This document shows positions 58,201 to 63,539 of a DNA stretch of 63,539 nt, in pieces. Made by a program: the position numbers and the translations under genes. Positions within the stretch are counted from its first letter, which is position 1; each line of letters starts with the position of its first letter. Source of the DNA: Gnetum montanum (lineage: Eukaryota; Streptophyta; Gnetopsida; Gnetales; Gnetaceae); assembly GCA_015680685.1 (NCBI GenBank), contig MNCI01027046.1, positions 67,892-131,430 on the forward strand, given 5' to 3'. Under the pieces are notes generated by a model. It was given only the letters and a program-made list of their open reading frames with translations, was not told the origin of the DNA and did not search any database.

Positions 58201-58683
58201 ACAATGCATACAGTCATGCTAACACATGCCATCACCGATTGGATCAAAGTTGGCCACCTTCCAAAGAAATTCTTTGATCCTGGGAGTCCTCTGATATACT
58301 TACAAATATTCAAAAAGGTGCTATGCAGGGCTCTTTTGGATTTAGGTTCTAGTATCAACTTGATTTCTCAAGAAATGTACAAGGCCTGGAACCTGCCTCC
58401 ATTGAAAAACAGCAACATCCATCTAGAGTTGGCCGACCAATCCATCATTTTCCCATTGGGACTAGTGGAAGACATTGTTACCACTATTTGTGGGTGGTCA
58501 TACCCAGCTAACCTTCTAGTGATTCAAGTAAATAATGGTAAGGGTGACTTCCCAATCATAATGGGAAGAGCATGGCTAAGCACCATCGATGCATGCCTAG
58601 GAATCCGTGATCTTTCCCTAGAAACATCAAAGGAAAATACATTCGAAAAGATCAAGAAGAAGAAATTTTTGTGCATCACATAA
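58201..58683 (+). pseudogene. Retropepsin of element E
   Basis: An unbroken stretch of about 160 codons with ALLDLGSSINLISQEMY (active-site D-L-G-S) and the C-terminal signature PIIMGRAWLSTID. This is the Athila form of the protease. It is the best preserved domain of the element, but its neighbours are broken. Confidence 0.85.
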
Positions 58684-58983
58684 TGTGACACAAGGTGTAA
58701 TTGTGTGCAGAGGTCATGGTTTGTGCAAAGTTTAGCATTTCCTACATGCAATCAGTGTGCACAAGTGATTAACATAAAAATATGCTTGTATGCAACAGCC
58801 ACACAACAGGAAGACACCCAGTAGCTGATAACTGATCAAGAAAGCAATTCACTCATATGCATGGAACCAACTGAGGGTTTGACTTATGCTTACAGCGATA
58901 GCATAGACACATTAGAGCAAGTCCACCGCCAACTTCCAAGTCTTAACCTTGAAAATATCAACTAGGGGAAGTTGGAAGTCCCT

Positions 58984-60541
58984 GAGAAATTTAAGTAGGA
59001 TCCCCTCAAGCTAAAATCATTGCCCACTAGTATGGAATACACGTTCCTTAAAAATGGAAAATTGGTAATTATCAACGCTAAGCTTACTCCTCAATAGAAA
59101 GAAGAATTGCTGAAGATAATAAATAAATGGTCGAAAGCCTTCGCTTTTTCATATTCTGAATTAACTAGAATAGATCCTAGGATATGCCAACATAAAATTT
59201 ACACTAACCCCTCCATGAAGCCGCGAAGACAACCGCAGAGGTGATTGAACCCTAAGCTAAAGTAAGTAGTTAAGGAAAAAATTGAATAACTTCTCAAGGC
59301 TGGGTTTATATACCCCATTGCTGATAGCGAATGGGTTAGCCCCTTAGTTATTGTGCCTAAAAAGGGAGGCAAATGGAGGATATGCATAGATTTCAAACTA
59401 CTAAATATGGCAACATTAAAAGATCACTTTGCATTGCCATTTGTCGACCAAGTCTTAGACACCATCACAGGGCATCTCTATTACAATTTTCTGGATGGAT
59501 ATAGCGAATATAACCAAATACAAATAGGACCAGAAGACCAAGCCAAGACTATGTTCACTAGTCCTTGGGGAATGTTCACATACAAACAAATGTCATTTTG
59601 CTTGTGCAATGCCCCTGCAACATTTTAATGACTAGTTCTAAGCATATTCCAACAGCAGATAGGGAATGGCGTGGAGGTCTTTATGGATGATTTCTCCACT
59701 TATGGAGGAAACTTTGATCAAGCCTTGGACCAGTTGGAGCAAGTGTTAAAAAGATGTATAGAAACCAATTTGACACTCAATTGGCAGAAAAGCCATTTGA
59801 TGGTCCAAGAAGATGTAGTACTAGGGGCACAAAATCTCACACACAAAGATAGAGGTAGACCCCGAGAAAATCAATATTATCCAAGGAATTACCCATCAAC
59901 CGAAAACTATCAAAGATATTCGGTCATTCCTTGGACATACTAGCTACTATGGGAGATTTATTGAGAACTTTTCAAAGGTTTCCAAATCATTGGTGGAATT
60001 AACAAAAAAGGATGTACCTTTTGAGTGGACTATGGAATGTGAATTAGCTTTCCAAACTCTAAAACAAAAGCTACTAGAAACACCCATTCTACAAGCTCCT
60101 ACCTAGTCCAAACCATTCCATATGATGATTGACACATCCAACTATGCTTTAGGAGCTGTACTTACATAGTTAGATGACCAAAAGCATCCTTATTACATCC
60201 ACTGTGCAAGTAGAAGTATCGCAGGTGCACAACTTAACTACACTACCACAAAGAAAGAATTAATGGTTGTAGTCTAAAATTTTAAACACTATGTATTGGG
60301 ATATAAATTATATATACATACAGATCATAGTGCAATCCGATTACTCATGAATAAGCCAATGGTAAGCCCTCGTATCATACGATGGCTTGTAATCCTACAA
60401 GAGTTCGATTTAATGATGATCGATCACAAAGGCACCAAGAATATAGTTGCTGATCATTTACCTCGGTTGCGATGGGACAACAAAGAGGATGAGTATCCAA
60501 TTTCTGATCATTTTCCTAATGAATTTCTCTTGCTAGTGTAG
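58984..60541 (+). pseudogene. RT and RNase H of element E
   Basis: RT: SEWVSPLVIVPKKGGKWRIC (59325-59385), FLDGYSEYNQIQIGPED, TSPWGMFTYKQM, CNAPATF followed by TAATGA where Gln-Arg is usual (59627-59632), and intact FMDD at 59680-59691. RNase H: MMIDTSNYALGAVL, YTTTKKELMVVV and YIHTDHSAIRLLMNK. Stops also replace Gln in GAVLT-stop-LDD and Arg in RQPQR-stop-LNP. Frames shift near 59820. Confidence 0.85.
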
Positions 60542-60660
60542 TAAATAATCAATTACCCATGGAGACAAATTGGTACAGTAGTATTATTACCTATCTCTTC
60601 ACCCAAAAAACACCACAAGAATTAAACCTTAAGAAGAAACAACAGTTTCATCATTGAGCC

Positions 60661-61809
60661 ATGTACTTTATGGAGATCAATGGGCAACTTTACAAAGTGT
60701 GCCCCGATGGCTTGGTTCAATGGTGTGTTCCCAATATAGATCAAGTGCAAGTTCTCCAAGATGCTCATGAGGGTCCTTGTGGGGGTCATTACACTGGGAG
60801 ACGAATGGTCATCAAGATCCTGCTTGCAGGATATTATTGGCCTACATTATTTTCGGACATCCATCATTTCGTCCAATTGTGTGAGTGCTGTCAACATGAT
60901 GGGGGAATGACTACTAGAATGGAGGGTTTGCAACAATAGATTCAACCGTTAAAACCCTTCAACATTTGGGGAATTGATTTTATGGGGACAATTATACCAA
61001 TGTCTAATGGAAAAGCTTATATTATTGTCGACATTGATTACCTAACAAAATGGACCGAAATAGCTGCTATTAAAGATTGTACATCATCTACAACTGCATG
61101 ATTTTTTCAACAACAAATCATAAACAGGTTTGGTGTGCCGCGTGCACTTATTTCAAATAATGGTACACACTTCACAAGTGCAACTTTTCAAAAATTAATG
61201 CAATGCTTAGGGGTTGAGCATAAATTGACTACACCATACCACCCCCAAGCGAACAGTCAAGTAGAAGTCACCAACAAGGAGATTACGAAGCTATTGAAAA
61301 GAACCATTAGCAAGTTTAGGTGAGACTAGAGCACTAAACTAAACAATGCTCTTTGGGCATACTGCTCCACATGGAAACTTCCTACAGGCTACTCTCCCTA
61401 TGAGTTAATGTATGGTAAATTACCAACTCTTTCCATTCAAACTAAGCTCCGTACACTATCCATGACATGTGACCTCAACCTTGACCTTGATCTAGCATAG
61501 AAACAACAATTAGTAACCCTTAACTTGCTAAATAAAAATCGACTAGCTACACTATCATCTAACAAGTTGCACAAGGCATTCAATAAACAACATCATGACC
61601 TAAGAATTAGGAAAGTTAAATATCAGCCAAGAGATAAGGTTCTCTACTATAATCCCACACATGTGTCAAAATGTACTAAATTTCAAACACTGTGGAAATG
61701 ACCTTATATTATTTATGCAACTTTTCCTTCAGGGGCCATGAAAATATGCAAACCTGAGAGCCTGGATAAGAAACTTTTGGTCAACGTGCAACAAACCAAA
61801 CCTTTCTAA
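60661..61809 (+). pseudogene. Integrase of element E
   Basis: Zinc finger HEGPCGGHYTG through CECCQ (60765-60895), WGIDFMGT with the first catalytic Asp, ALISNNGTHFTS where the second catalytic Asp is Asn (about 61150), and NSQVEVTNKEI with the Glu kept. The core ends with WAYCSTWKLPTGYSPYELMYG. The C-terminal part runs to a stop at 61807. Stops at 60940, 61101 and 61321 also break it. Confidence 0.85.
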
Positions 61810-63539
61810 GAGCTTAGGATAGCTAGTACACATGCTACCTCTCTTGATGGATAACCCTACTCACTATTTTGAATCTCCTCCTTCTAACTTAGTATTGGCG
61901 ACCGTTTGGGACGCGACCACCAACGAGTGTCCTCGAACAGGATTTAGGTGCTTGCTAGTCTCTGGCAACACCAAGGCCCAGATACCTCCAAATAGACTTA
62001 GTAGTTAATGTGAGTATGTGTGTGTGCTGTTGCGGCATGCAGTTGTGTAAAATGAAATGATTGCGTTATGTGTAAACTACAAATGACTTATCTTAAAGAG
62101 ATTCAGCCAACTTTGCCAAGTACTGTGAGTTGTTGAAAGTTCCTATTTTGTTCAATTGCATAGTCTACGTGGTCCTTATAATACCTACTTGTAATAAATA
62201 AAATTTTGCAAAAACATTTGAGCACAACTCCACAAATCTACTTCTAATTTTCCCTAGAGAAAGAGATAGTTCCACAAGAAAACTAGAAATAGAGCAAGAT
62301 TCGATGGAAATAGACAAAAAAGAAAGCAGATTTGTGTAGACCTCAAATATTTGAAGGTAAAATGACACGAGTAAACACTTTGCAATAAATTTGTCCCAAA
62401 TTCAATAACTATGAATTGTTCAAACTTCCAAGGCTCAAATAAGCAATTTCTTCAAGACAATCCTACTATGCTACCAAAAAATTACTGTGTAAACTATCAT
62501 GTACGAGACTCCATTTTGGCTAGATAATGGACGTCAACAATTGCATTCAACAGAACCTTCAAAAGACTTGACAATTTCTTATTGAAATACCACGAAGATT
62601 CACTTTAAAGATAAAATAAAGCTATTCTAGTCCCATCAAAATACCAAAGATTTTCTGAACCCTCTTGACTATTGAATCGTTCAACGGCTTAACTACAAGT
62701 AGAGGCTCTCTTACAACAAGCAATTCTTATACGTTGCACAATAAAAGTTACTACTAAAATGCTCTTAAGGATTTCAAACACAAGCGCTTCTATGGAAAAA
62801 ATTTAATAGAAATTCCTATCGTGCAACAAGAACAATAAGAGTAATCTAAAAATCCCAAAATTACTTGCCAAGGATGATACTATCTAAACCACTAGCTAAA
62901 CAATTTAAACAAAATAAAAAAAATAAAAAAAAATAACTCACAAGACCATAAAAAGGAGGTTGAAATCTTTTCTTTAGCAAGTCATCTTACAAGCAATCTT
63001 TCACACGTTCTTCTTTACAAATGCTCTTCTCCCAAGACCCAAAGTGTGTCTCCAAGTGAGAGCCCAAGTGCTAGCTAGTAGCCTTCCAAAGTGTGATATC
63101 AATGTCTTCTCAAAAGTGTTCTCCCCCCTCTTACTTTTTCTTCTTACCCTTGAAGCCTTTTTATAGGATTCAAAAGGTAGTTACAAACTTTAAAATATCT
63201 TAGCTAACTTCTCTCCCAAGTAAGGAAGTTACAACTTACCCAACTAGTTAGGAGATATTTCTTACCAATTTATTTAGGAAGTTATACATAAAGTTAGGAG
63301 GATTTTATGCTAACATTAATATGTAAATATTACAAATACTTTATGGGTAATACAATAGTTCTTTAAAAGTAAATTTAAGAGCTCAAAATTATGAGAGCTT
63401 CATTTACTTAGATTAAATTAATGGTAAGTCTTCAACTAGGGCTTCATACTGTTAGCGTATGTGAAATTGCTGAATTAATCACTAGACTATTTAAAATTTT
63501 ATTTTTGTAGTGATGAATAAAACTGCAACTCTGATTTAT
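61810..63539. other. Unassigned 3' region with a minus-strand LTR-like promoter
   Basis: No gene recognised. Early on (61890-61990) GC content is higher, without a credible frame. From about 62900 on, the minus strand has TATAAAAAGGC at 63157-63166 and a C/T-rich plus-strand tract, as in an LTR promoter. An unrelated LTR may begin beyond the window edge and lie in minus orientation. Confidence 0.4.

Larger units (their letters stand above)
36944..61809 (+). mobile_element. Athila-like Ty3/gypsy element E, split by element C
   Basis: 5' LTR 36944-37915, primer site 37917-37934, gag from 38052, interruption by C at 38581-56207, then gag, protease, RT, RNase H and integrase to 61809. Removing C and one TAACC copy rejoins ...CATTCATAACC with CAAGTTTTGATACC, which matches uninterrupted element D (CATTCATAACCTAGGTTTTG on its sense strand, near 5250). 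The 3' LTR lies beyond the window. Confidence 0.9.

Overview
This is a plant nuclear window made almost entirely of nested, old LTR retrotransposons. The lineages point to a large-genome seed plant, possibly a gymnosperm, but I cannot name a species. Evidence: Ty3/gypsy elements of the Tat/Ogre and Athila lineages, a Ty1/copia element with an iMet-type primer-binding site, a decayed plant PPR gene, and GT-AG introns. Nearly every coding region carries stop codons. Many sit where a homologous copy in the window keeps Gln, Trp or Arg, as expected from C-to-T decay of methylated repeats. No bacterial gene, CRISPR array, rRNA or tRNA was recognised.

Layout. 1-3808 (-): 5' part of Tat-like element A, inserted into Athila-like element D (3814-6716, -). 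6717-9960: AT-rich DNA with dispersed hairpin repeats and a one-N assembly join. 9960-17390 (-): a PPR pseudogene split by a complete copia element (10710-17165) that is flanked by a 72-bp duplication. 17391-22763 (+): Tat-related element F with domain order protease, archaeal-type RNase H, RT, RNase H. 22764-23837: unassigned DNA with a hairpin array. 23838-24718 (-): an Athila-type LTR (H) followed by a coiled-coil reading frame. 25506-36943 (+): Tat-like element B, cut off by Athila-like element E (36944 to at least 61809, +). E is itself split by Tat-like element C (38581-56207, -), whose target duplication TAACC is intact. 61810-63539: unassigned, with an LTR-like promoter near the end.

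The most notable structure is in B and C. Between protease and reverse transcriptase each carries a gene on the opposite strand, with its own TATA-like box. In C I can delimit eight exons, a stop codon and a poly(A) signal. B and C share protein sequence and several splice sites. Because these introns run against the retroelement's genomic RNA, they would not be spliced out of it, which explains how they survive retrotransposition. The cassette is bounded by minisatellites of one family, and in C the introns and LTRs share a hairpin motif (GCTACGCT...AGCGTAGC).
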